Part shown: positions 1 to 9,716 of the stretch, in pieces
Numbering within the stretch: position 1 is the stretch's first letter
Layout: each line of letters begins with the position of its first letter
Source: Trifolium pratense
Lineage: Eukaryota > Streptophyta > Magnoliopsida > Fabales > Fabaceae
Length of the DNA stretch: 64,000 nucleotides
Assembly (NCBI RefSeq): GCF_020283565.1
Contig: NC_060059.1
Span: forward strand, 29,523,838 to 29,587,837
Reading direction: 5' to 3'
The notes under the pieces: model-generated
The model's input: the letters and a program-made list of their open reading frames with translations, nothing else
The model's database searches: none
Told to the model about the DNA's origin: nothing
Program-made: the position numbers and the translations under genes

Positions 1-278
1 AATATGTTATGCGGTTTTATCTCTCGATTCAATCCAAATTTTGTGCGATAGTAGTTGGATATGAAAGAAGCTACCAAGAAGCCTTGTGGGAACAGGACCA
101 TTTTGTTCAATACCGATATGATAAGAAGACATATCTGACATGAATATGCAGTACATTAGTTTGTACAAACACAATTCATAAAAGTATAAAAAAGTTTGAA
201 GTTAGCATTTGTACTGTTGCTTCCTTGGTTCATTTCTTCCTAACAACGTGCATCCTTAACATTTCGATTGTTCCATCT

Positions 279-1015
279 TCACGCAGCGCAATTCTTCCTA
301 ACAACGTGCACCTTTAGCATTTCAATTGTTCCATCTTCACGAAGCACAATTTCGCACAAGCAACCATCATTTTCTGTTATCTTGCTCTTTTTACAAAAAT
401 CTTCCCACGCTTTCACCGTCATGCGACCATCTCTCCATGTACTTATTTCACCTCTCTTTTGGATGTGTTTTTTGCTCATTTGTGGCAAGATGTGATGATA
501 AGCTGCTATTTCATTTCTTTGAACATCCTGTGATAATATAAACAATAAATGCAACTTGAATATCAAAATTTCAACACAACATAAATACATAAAAGTGGAC
601 ATCACATCACTAATTGTGAAGAAAATGTAAGATATACCTTGCAGTTGCAACATATAAGGATGATATGCTTTTTAAAGCAAAGACTAAAATCCTTAATAAC
701 TTTTGCTGGAATATGCTGCAAAAGCCAAGAATGATACCATAAGACATGAGTATGAGAGAAGTCGAAGGCGAGAATTAAGACAAATTCCTCTACCTAGGCT
801 CAAGCAAAATGGACTAATCACACACTTAAGTATGCTTCCATGTCAAAAAAATGTGTATACATGATAAAGAACGTATAAATAATTATACCAATTCATTGGG
901 TCTTTGACGATTATGTTTTGCAAAGAATTGTGGATTTCCTGGCTGAATATACATTTTAACATCAATTTCATCATCTACATACACATCGTCGTCGTCATCC
1001 TCCTCCTCCTCATAC

Positions 1016-1046
<31 letters not shown>

Positions 1047-1151
1047 CCTCCTCTTCCTTCTGATCATTCATCATATTATTAATTTCTTTTTCATCCAATA
1101 CGTAGAACCCTTCATCATCATCTTCTTCTTATACCATCATATTAACATTGC

Positions 1152-1205
<54 letters not shown>

Positions 1206-1373
1206 TATCTTCGTTGTTGTCATTGTGATCCAGCTCCACCACCTCCTCATCCTGAATCATATTATTCTCTTCCGCCTCATCCATTACCTTTATCTTTTCA
1301 CACATTGATGAAAGTTCAAGGATTTTGAACTTAAATACATTATTTTCAATATGTGTCAAAACAAGGAAGGGAA
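279..1373 (-). pseudogene. REM/VRN1-like B3 gene relic, 3' half
   Basis: Minus-strand remnant of a two-B3-domain REM-type gene, aligned exon by exon with the intact gene at 44319-45763. Pieces: end of the first B3 domain (HIENNVFKFKILELSSMCEK) plus an acidic linker and the start of the second B3 (889-1369), an exon of 26 codons (638-715, HIPAKVIKDF...) and the last exon (279-527, ending at a stop) with GEISTWRDGR and CLCEIVLREDGTIEML. Splice sites flanking 638-715 and 527 are intact. The front 60 % of the first B3 and exon 1 are missing; homology stops at about 1369. An in-frame stop at 1129-1131 interrupts the Asp-rich linker, which otherwise stays open. Probably a pseudogene, although the second B3 could still be spliced from a shorter transcript. 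Confidence 0.8.
1012..1210. repeat. (ATC)n microsatellites encoding poly-Asp
   Basis: Two runs of ATC/TCA triplets (about 1017-1043 and 1152-1204) lie in the linker of the REM relic and read as Asp tracts on the minus strand (up to 17 D). The intact paralogue at 45.2 kb has a shorter, mixed Asp/Glu tract. The expansion keeps frame. Confidence 0.9.
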
Positions 1374-3130
1374 GGTTGGTTGAGAAAAAAATGTGATATT
1401 TTAGAAAAAAAATTGAAACTTGATAATTTTTTCTAAAGTTAACTTTCTTGGCTCATTTGTTTTATGTGAAGGTTTTGATATGTCAAGATCATTTTATGTT
1501 TTTGACTGTGTGACTGCATAATAATCTGTTTCAAATGTTGGTCACAATCTAGTCACATCATTTCAATTTTGGAACTTTTTATAAATTGGTCATAATAATC
1601 TGTTTCAAATGTTGGTCAAAATCTGCTCAAATGATGCATCATACTGTTGGGTCTAGGGAAAGTGGGTTTGAAATGGAATAATCTCTCACCCGAGCTTTAC
1701 AAGTTTTGGTTTTGATGTTTGTCCTAATAGTTTTAGATACACTTTCATTGTATAAAATACAAACAAGCATTACAATTTACAAGTTAGCTATATTATCATT
1801 AGTTAGTCTTCATCACATATGATGTGAAATAAACACAAGAAGTTCTTTGATACCTCTATTGTAATGCTGTATTTTATGTTTCACTTCTATAAAAATAATG
1901 ATAACCAGGCCTAGAAAAGCATGCTTCATTTTGGTATTGACAGAAATATTACTTGCAAACTTTTTGGCGATTGGCAAAACATATGCAAGGTGCGCAAATT
2001 GGTTGAAGGTACAACCATTAAACTTGGTATATTTGAAACATCTAATAATAAGGTTGGTCTGCAAATAAGATTGATGGCACCGTTGCCGAATTCTAAGGCA
2101 AGGCCTTATAGATTGAACAATTTTTTATTCGATATGCAATGTTTTTTTTTTTTTTTTTGAAATCCTGGCTCAAATAATCGGGTATTTTTTTTTATCTATT
2201 TTTCATATTGGGATTTTTAACATTTCTGATTTTATATTTTTTAAATTAGGGTTTGATTTGTGTTTAAAACCAAAATAGAGGTCTATAATCAAGACATGGA
2301 AGAGGTAATAATAGAAATTCTCTATCTTTCTCTGTCTTGCAGATGTATTTTCTTTTCCAATTTTTGAGTTTTGTGACTATATAGTAGACTATAATGATAT
2401 ACAGTATCTTATGTGATTGTTTATAGGAAAAAGGTTTGGGAAATATGAACAGTTGAGGAGAGTTTCAGTTTCTATGATTGTAAGTGCGAGTGTTTGTCAA
2501 TATTTGAGTGATTCAATCACAACATTAATGCTTCAGCTTCTACTTATCTCATTGATATATTTTATGATTGTTGGATGAAATCTATTTTATTTAACGAATG
2601 TAAAATAATCACATAATTATTTGAAGCTCAACGAGTCACTTTCTTTTACATGTTTGATTAAATGGCTCATTGGATTTCACCATGTTCTTTTTGGTTACAA
2701 ATGTGTGTTTCATTAGATATAGACTTTACAAATGTGTGTTTTCTTTCATCTTCTTTAGAGACATACCATTTGGAGTTTGATGTTAACGGTGTAAGTTTCT
2801 TTTCTACTCTTTACCATTTGGTCTACACTTGAACCTAAGTCCCCTCTACAAACTCTCCAATCGGTAGACATACTCTACTTACTCTACCGAACTAATATTA
2901 TTAAAAGTATGTCCGCACTTGAACCTAAGTCCCATCTACAAACCCAAAACTCTACAACAAAATATATGACCAATAGAAAATTATATGAGAAGCTTTTATG
3001 TTGGTCAAATGAACTTGTGTGAAAGATAAGCATATCATTTATACATCCTCATGTGTTGTCAATAAATCCCAGTTTTTTTTTTTTTTTGGGAACTGTTAAC
3101 AACTTGAATTGAAAAAAACATATTTTTCTT
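1374..3130. other. AT-rich spacer; possible B3-like remnant at 1921-2160
   Basis: No firm gene. A plus-strand open stretch of 79 codons at 1921-2160 contains GDWQNICKVRKLVEGTTIKLG, whose W-x2-(I/F)C-x4-L-x2-G spacing resembles the last third of a B3 domain. It ends in a poly-T run at 2141-2158 and has no visible partner exon, so it is only a suggestion. The remainder holds poly-T runs and a short imperfect repeat (GAACCTAAGTCCC at about 2831 and 2921). Confidence 0.3.
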
Positions 3131-3406
3131 GTTTTAGGTGGTGGAAAGATTGTTGGGATGGATTATGATGCTAGCAAGCTTCTCTGATCGGATTTAAATT
3201 AGATTTATAATTGTCATGAAAATGTATACACAGCTATTGGGATGAATCATGAAGCTGTTTTCTGGTATGCCAACCACAAGGTAAAGAACCAGCGCATTTC
3301 AACCCAGATCCATGAGTAACGGGTCAACAAAGTTTACTTGTAGTTTTCCCTTGATCATGTTTGACTTGTGTTTATACTGGAACTGGTTTATTTTTTGTTT
3401 ATTCAG

Positions 3407-4814
3407 ATTAGAGAAGATGTCAAATCTGGTATCTATGTTGAAAATCTTACAGAGGTGCATGTGAGAACAGTGAAGGATGTGAATCAGCTTTTGATAAAGG
3501 TACGCTTTATCATATGGATTAGCCATTGTCAAACTAGTTTTAGACTGCCATTTTGTAGCACTCTCTTTTGATGCTCTTAAACCAGAGACAATTCAATGCT
3601 GAATAAACATGTAGCCGAAACAGGGTTTTATACATGTTATACATCTTTCTATCAAACCCTGCTATTGGTATAGCCGAAACGGGGTTTTAGTACATGTTAT
3701 ACATCTTTCTATCATTTTATACTTGAGTGTTTGCCCACTGATTTAGTTGTTGGCATGGCACATACTTTGCTCTAACAATTGATTGGATAAAATTTCAACC
3801 TGAAACTTCTATTCTTTGCTGTGTTTATAGCTAGTTCATCATAATTATACCTTTGGTTAACAAATTCTACAATCACTTTCGCATCATTCCAAGTGCTTAC
3901 TGAGGTTAAATCCGATTGCAGGAATGTGATTAATATTCTTGCTGAAGTTTCTCAGACAGGAAAGCAGCGGCATATACCATATAGAGACTCCAAATTGACA
4001 TTTTTAATGCAGGAGTCTCTTGGTGGAAATGTAAAATTAACATTGCTCTGCGCTATTTCCGCTACACAAAGGTAGATATGTTAACAACTGGTGATTTAGT
4101 TTTTTATTCTCTTTATGTATTATGGAATATATATATATATTTACATGACTCGGCATTGCAGCTGTAGGTGTGAAACTTTGTGTACATTGAGATTCGCACA
4201 ACGTGCCAAAGCTATCAAGAACAAAGCTGTTGTAAATGAAGTAATACGCGAACACAAGGTTTATCTCTTCCACCATAATCAACCTTCTTTTTTTTCGGGC
4301 CAGTACATGAAATTTGTTTCGGAGATAATGCAGCTCAATCACTTAGTAAGTTTATGACTATTGTGACTATTGTCAATCATATTTGTAGTTGCAACAGTAC
4401 AAGCATGAGAAGGAAAGAAATCAATGGACCGAGGCAGAAAGCAGGTTAATTTCGCTTACTGAAGAACTCAGAGCTGAAGTTGAAACTAACAGGTTGTTAG
4501 CTGAAAAGAGGAAGCGTGAATTAGATGCTGAGAGGAAGTGTTCCAAGGAACTGAAGGATGCACTGCAAATAGCTAATGATGATGTCAAGAAAGCAACTTC
4601 GGTAGCTGGAGTAAGAAGTGTTGTGTCTAAACTCATACATACCCCTGCAGCAGAAACTTCAGCATTAAACGCAGAACAAGAAGAAGAAAGGAGAATTCTA
4701 ATAGATGAAGATAGAGGGCTTCAGTATCAACTGAAAGATACTTCTGAAGCAATGCAAGCTGCAGGTGAACTGCCTCTACCTCTTAAAGAAGCAGAAGGTG
4801 TTGTCACTGCTAAG
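3407..4814 (+). pseudogene. KIN-12 (POK-like) kinesin fragment
   Basis: Four exon-like blocks with good splice signals give the middle of a plant KIN-12 phragmoplast-orienting kinesin. Block 3407-3499 reads IREDVKSGIYVENLTEVHVR; 3922-4071 carries [19 protein letters not shown] and QESLGGN (motor core next to switch II); 4162-4258 reads TLRFAQRAKAIKNKAVVNEV (end of motor/neck); 4389-4814 is a coiled coil (EAESRLISLTEELRAEVETN, then DDVKKATSVAGVRS). The P-loop and switch I parts and the long tail are absent. Inside the last block, stretches that are more distant in complete KIN-12 proteins are joined, which implies an internal deletion. Family members exceed 1,000 residues, so this is a truncated fragment, either captured by a transposon or left from a broken gene. 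Functional motor activity is not expected. Confidence 0.8.
3611..3712. repeat. imperfect tandem repeat in kinesin intron
   Basis: A unit of about 60 bp containing GTAGCCGAAACAGGGTTTTA and ACATGTTATACATCTTTCTA occurs twice, at about 3611-3656 and 3670-3713, within the intron before the 3922 block. Confidence 0.7.
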
Positions 4815-5131
4815 GTGAGAAAATAATCAATGTGCATTTTTTAATCTGTGTTATCCACTGAGCGACTTATTGTTTTTGTCATCCTCTCCCTTTTCTCCAA
4901 ATTTAACTGAATATAATCGTTCATCATCATCAGTATTACCAATCCGTTGTGTACTTCTTTTGTTTCCTCTTTTATATTCCCCAGATTTGTTGCTTCCATT
5001 CATTACTCTTATTACAATATGTAGTATGTACCTAGAGGTGTAAAATGTGATTTTTGTGGCCCCTAATTGTGAGCCCTTTCATTTTTGTGGCCCTAGATAA
5101 AGCCCTGCTAGATGACTTTGGGGGTTGGTAA

Positions 5132-5825
5132 TCCTTTCAACTAGTACTTTATGCTAAAACTAATCTCACTGCCTATGAATATACTAGAGAGGTCGCAAAT
5201 GTTCTTGGTATCAAAGATACCGGGATTGATTATCCCTCTGTTGAAAGGTCAAAATTTCCCAATTTTTTGTATGACCTTAGAGAAAAACTTGTTTGTGACA
5301 AAGGGAAAATATTCAAATCATCACATCTTAGGATAATCTTGAAAGATATGTCGGTAGAGGATGAGCACAACAAGTTGTATTTTAAACAATTGATGTGTTA
5401 TTTTTTGGTTGAGCAATTTCTGTTATGCGCAAGCGACGCAAAGATTCTTCGTAGTTGTTCTTGGGTGTTCGTTAAAGATCTTGAGGCTTTTGAGCAAATC
5501 ATCTGGGCAAAAGCTGTATTTGATCACCTTTGTGAATCTCTCAAAGATTTGAAAGATAAGATGAGGAAGCATGGTCAACATTGTTTCAAGGGGGCTGCTC
5601 CAGTTTTTGAGGTATGTTTTTCTCTGACAACTTTTCACATTATTAATAATGTTTGTTTTACGCATTTTCCTATATACATCGTTCACATCGAGACTGTGTT
5701 AGGCACTCATATATGAAAGAATACCATCGATGCGGCCACCAGTTAAATTTTCTGATCCTCCCATCCAGAAGTACAGTGCCCAAAGGTCTGTTGTGCTGAA
5801 CCTTGATAAACTAACTGCCGAACAG
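5132..5825 (+). CDS. partial ORF resembling DUF1985 / plant mobile domain
   Basis: Two exons in one frame. Exon 1 is open from 5132 to 5611 (no clear start; first Met at 5267), with donor GAG|GTATG; exon 2 runs 5703-5825 (ALIYERIPSMRPP...), followed by donor GTACAC. Visible landmarks are KDLEAFEQIIWAKAVFDHLC and GAAPVFEALIYERIP. The D-L-x-A-F ... W-x-x-x-x-F pattern and the following E-x-I-P recall the DUF1985 or plant-mobile-domain regions found in transposon-borne genes and their domesticated relatives. The assignment is from memory of the pattern and is uncertain. Neither a start nor a downstream continuation is visible, so it is a fragment. It follows the kinesin piece in the same orientation, and both could have been carried by one element. 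Confidence 0.45.
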
Positions 5826-6194
5826 GTACACAAATTGCTTAATTTCTTTTTTTGGTTAATAAGAAGATTTTATTGCTCTGACTAATTCTTTTTTGGTTCA
5901 TCCGCAAGTCTTAGACAAAGTGAAAACTATCTAAAACTAAGATGCCTTAGTGCATCAGAATTTTATGTATCTTAACAATGTTTATTTATTTATTTTGAGT
6001 AAATCCATTTAATAGTTTTTTTCCAGATAAATGTATGTCCATGGTGTAATCTTCAAGATTTGTCTTTGGTGGAGGGTGAAGCTTGCTCTTAGGCTCCCTT
6101 TGTAGTGTAGGATGAAGTTGAGGATGCATGCTCTCTAGCTCCCCCTTTAGTGGAAGATGATGCTTGCTATCTAATCACACAAATGCTAATTGTA

Positions 6195-6693
6195 ACAACC
6201 GGAGGTTTTATATATTTTTTGTGGGTCTTGTTTCGATTGACATTTTTATTAATTAATTAAATAAAAACTAAATACCAAAAAAAAAAACTAGTCCATCCCA
6301 TAAAAAAATAATAAAACTAGCAACTAATTGAGATATATATTAAATTAGATTAATTCTTTTTTATGAGAAGATAGGTGATATGTTGCCTGAAAAAAAGATA
6401 TGTGAGATATATTAATTGGGAAGAAAGAAAGAAAAGATATGTGAGATATATTATTTGGTCAGAAAGAAAGAAAAGATATGTGAGATATATTAATTGAAAG
6501 AAAAGATATGCGAGATATATTAATTGGGAAGAAAGAAAGAAAAGATATGTGAGATATATTAATTGGGCAGAAAGAAAGAAAAGATATGGAAATCTTTCTT
6601 GTTACTATATATATATAAGTAAAGTGAGGAGGCATGTTAACTCACATTTGCAACCCTAATCGTATTATTCATAGCATTACTTGAGAAACAAGA
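6195..6693 (+). promoter_or_regulatory. B3 copy 1 promoter with minisatellite
   Basis: Conserved upstream block shared by all B3 copies. It has a TATA box at about 6604-6616, then AAGTAAAGTGAGGAGG and a leader with TTGCAACCCTAATC before the ATG. At 6391-6587 a unit of about 39 bp (GATATGTGAGATATATTAAT core) is repeated five times plus a partial copy. Copies 3 and 5 carry four and two units at the same place. Confidence 0.75.
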
Positions 6694-7482
6694 ATGGTTC
6701 ACTGTAATTCTTGCTCCTGCTGCTTGACCGATGATGTTTGTCATCTACACCCAACACTTCCTTCTTGCTCCAATACAAAACAAAAACAACACTCCAATAA
6801 GAAACGAAAACAACGCCAAGAAGAAGAAACCCAACAACAAACCAAAAATGTTGTTGTTGGGACAAATTGGGATGTTTGCGATTATGATATTCCATTGAAG
6901 AAGGAAAAGAGTGATCCTGGCAACGGGATAATTTGGGGCTATTGCGAATATGATCTTCCAATGAAGAAGAGAAAGATCAATAGGGAAAAGAGTAATCTCA
7001 GCTACAACAACAACAACAACAACAACAACGTATCTTTTATCTTTTCTTCCATCGAAAACAATGTTTCTTCGTCTACCAGCCACGACGACACAAAAATCGC
7101 CAACAAACAAGAAACTAAGAAGACGTGTAATGTTGATGATGAATGGGAGATCAAGAAGGTGCTTGAAAAGAGCGATGTTTGTCGCACTTTGAGTAGGCTT
7201 ATGTTGAAGAAAGAATTGACTCAAGAGTTTGTGATTCCGATGGGGTTGTGTGGTGCTAAAGCTGCCAAGCATAAAGGTGTTGAAGTAAAAGTATGGGACG
7301 TTGACACAAAGTCTCTTCATTCTCTTGTTTTCAAGATCTGGACTTCCGCACAATGCCACATTTTCAATAAGAGATGGTTCAAAGATTTTGTTCTTAGAAG
7401 GGAATTAAAGAAAGGAGATCAAATTGGCTTACATTGGGATCAAGATAACGGACGCTTTAACTTTTCCGTAATTACTTTATAA
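6694..7482 (+). CDS. B3 domain protein, copy 1 (At2g33720-like)
   Basis: Single-exon gene of 262 aa, probably a nuclear DNA-binding protein. Residues 1-30 are Cys/His-rich (MVHCNSCSCCLTDDVCHLH). Residues about 58-98 hold two copies of a W-x3-(C)-(D/E)YD(I/L)P-basic motif (CDYDIPLKKEK, CEYDLPMKKRKI), which look like nuclear-localisation signals. An Asn tract encoded by (AAC)n follows. The C-terminal 110 residues (153-262) are a B3 domain of the plant At2g33720/At1g05920 type (SRLMLKKELTQEFVIP, VWDVDTKSLHSLVFKIW, KDFVLRRELKKGDQIGLHWD). The start is the first ATG after the conserved leader. Its convergent REM partner (7789-8190) is broken. DNA target unknown. Confidence 0.85.
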   Translation: MVHCNSCSCCLTDDVCHLHPTLPSCSNTKQKQHSNKKRKQRQEEETQQQTKNVVVGTNWDVCDYDIPLKKEKSDPGNGIIWGYCEYDLPMKKRKINREKSNLSYNNNNNNNNVSFIFSSIENNVSSSTSHDDTKIANKQETKKTCNVDDEWEIKKVLEKSDVCRTLSRLMLKKELTQEFVIPMGLCGAKAAKHKGVEVKVWDVDTKSLHSLVFKIWTSAQCHIFNKRWFKDFVLRRELKKGDQIGLHWDQDNGRFNFSVITL

Positions 7483-7788
7483 TTTTTCGTTGTGTAGAAC
7501 TATCGTTATTTTCTTGTGTAGTCTTTTGATGCGTGAAAAGCATATATCCTTCATTGACATATATATTAGATTTTCGTTGTTTTATTTGATGCGGAACTCA
7601 TTTATCCTTCATTGATTATAGATTTATTTTATTATATGATGTCCTATATAAATATGATCTATTTAGAAAATTATAATTTAATTATAGCAAAAATCAAAAC
7701 AAATAGTATTCGGAAAAAAAAACAAATAGTATTCAAATGAAAAATATGCCCATATAGATCTAGCTCCAAAATAATTATCCTCTAAATA

Positions 7789-8190
7789 GTAAAAACAAGG
7801 AAGTCATTCTCCTCTAAATAATTATCTTCTCCGAATCGCTGCCAACAATCATCAAAATACAGTTTTCCGCTAATAGGACATACTTTGACATGCCAATCTC
7901 TTCCTCTACGATCTCTGAGGATAAAATCCACCATTACCCTCCTTTTTAAATGCACTAGCTTCGCAAAAGCAATCGGGATAAGCTGCAATTAATTAATAAA
8001 ATGATGAAGATCAATGTTACTTATGAGTTAATATACCTTATAGTTAATAACTACTGCATCACATGTTATTTTCAATAAACTTGATCATTCATACAAATAT
8101 ATAAATATAACAATTTTGTAAATATCACACAAATGCATATTGGAGGAAGATTATCACACAAATGTTATTTTTTATTCTCTTGTTTTAATC
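7789..8190 (-). pseudogene. REM-like B3 gene relic, 5' half
   Basis: On minus, 7789-7983 matches exon 2 of the intact REM gene from its splice acceptor (LIPIAFAKLVHLKRRV) through RDRRGRDWHVKV, RFGEDN and ENDFLVF, then stops abruptly. Intron 1 homology continues to about 8190, where exon 1 should lie but is lost. It holds exactly the half of the gene that the relic at 279-1373 lacks. Confidence 0.8.
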
Positions 8191-9430
8191 ACTCTCTGTC
8201 GGGAAAAAAAAAAAAAAAGACTTTCTGGGTTTTTATCATTTTTAATAAAAAAAATGTTTTCAAAAATAAAATAATTTTATTTGGTAGTATTTTTATAAAA
8301 AAGGACTTATATGTGCGCAACACGGAAGATAAAGACCTAAATGTGACAAAAAAAAAATAAAGGACTAAAATGTTACAAATAAATAAGATAAAAGATTTGT
8401 AGTATAATTTTGCCTAAAAAATAAATTCAATGTTACCTAGATGAACCGATTCTGCAACAAACGTAGGCGAAACAAAATTCTGAAAGACAATTGTGAAGAG
8501 ACCGATGATGGAGAAGTGATTCCGGAGCATAAGGAAGCGGTGATCTTCAAGGATCACAAGTGAAGCAGCGACGACGACAAGTGAAGCGGCGGCGAAAAAA
8601 TTGATCTTACGGCGAAAGAAAAGATGAATAGGATTTGTGAAAAGTGTTTTTTAGTAAATGATAAGAATATGTAATCTAAAATATAATTAATGAAAAGTAG
8701 TAACCTAAAATATAATTATTTGAAAATTAAAATAATCAAAATTACTTTTTGGTAAAAAATTATTTATGTTTGACTTGGACACATATGACTGAATTTAATT
8801 GGTGTCATATCAGCATAGAGCACCTACCCTCAGAGGTTAATTAGAAAAAAACCCAAAATATAACGTGAAGTGCTAGCCATTAATTGTCTCACAAGCCTTT
8901 TGTTTTCTTAAACTTTTTTTAATGTCTAAGTATATTTTGGTGTCTTTGTAATTCTAGTGCTCTCCGTACTTCACACATAGGTTGTATACTTTATTTTATT
9001 ATTTTTTGATAAAGAAAATATGTTGATTTTTTCTAGTCACGCCTCTAAAGTATCCTGTTACACTTTAAAATTACCGAAACACCCTTAAAATGAATTAAAT
9101 TTTCAAAAAGAGGAACAAAGCGAGGCGAGTGAGACAATTGGTTCGGATATAATCACCCATAACTATAATTAGTACTATGTTTGGTACCACGGTGAAATAT
9201 CTATCGTGATATCAAATATAAGTTTAATTAACACATTTTTCTAAATTTTCACAGAACCTCACGGTGGATCACCGAAATATATACCGTGATATAAACATAG
9301 CTTAATAGAGCACACTTTTCTCAATTTGCAAAGGCAAGACCTAACTTGTGTCATATAAAATAGACACATCAACTCTTCTACTTTAACCTCACTACAAACC
9401 ATGTCACTTCCCCAATTGCTTATGTGCAAA
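8191..9430. other. intergenic, nothing recognised
   Basis: AT-rich sequence with poly-A runs (8204-8218, 8349-8359). The short frames seen here have no family resemblance. The stretch 9180-9290 contains two similar CACGGTG / CCGTGATAT segments of unknown meaning. Confidence 0.5.
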
Positions 9431-9432
9431 AT

Positions 9433-9635
9433 AGACTCATCGAACAATCTCGACATTTCAGGAAACAGTGTAATATATGGTGAAATTTCTAAGACTAGTT
9501 GTTGTTAGAGTGCTACTTAAGGACTCGATGAGATTAATTTCTCATCAGAGACATCATCGGCCCCAAATTATTATCATGTCATTGCTAATGCATGACTTAA
9601 GTCATCTCTGGAAGGGTTACACGGTACGGGCACAG
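9433..9635. repeat. condensed paralogue of 50395-51457
   Basis: Three blocks (9433-9560, 9561-9591, 9592-9635) match 50395-50514, 51268-51300 and 51424-51457 in order, with the intervening 750 bp and 120 bp absent. The shared blocks include GACATTTCAGGAAACAGTGT and TCATCTCTGGAAGGGTTACA. No coding function is recognised. Confidence 0.75.
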
Positions 9636-9716
9636 ATACCTACACTGACATGTCGATATCGAGGACACACCTAATCTGAGGATTGTCCGTGCTTCATAGG
9701 TTACACTACATTGAAG

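Noticed and set aside
904..1308. Plus-strand Ile-rich frame of 134 codons
   Set aside because: It is the antisense reading of the (ATC)n tracts in the REM relic; low complexity only.
6745..7359. Long minus-strand frame (204 codons) opposite B3 copy 1, and its equivalents opposite copies 3-7
   Set aside because: Antisense shadow of the conserved B3 genes; the repeats read as poly-Val/Leu and no domain is present.
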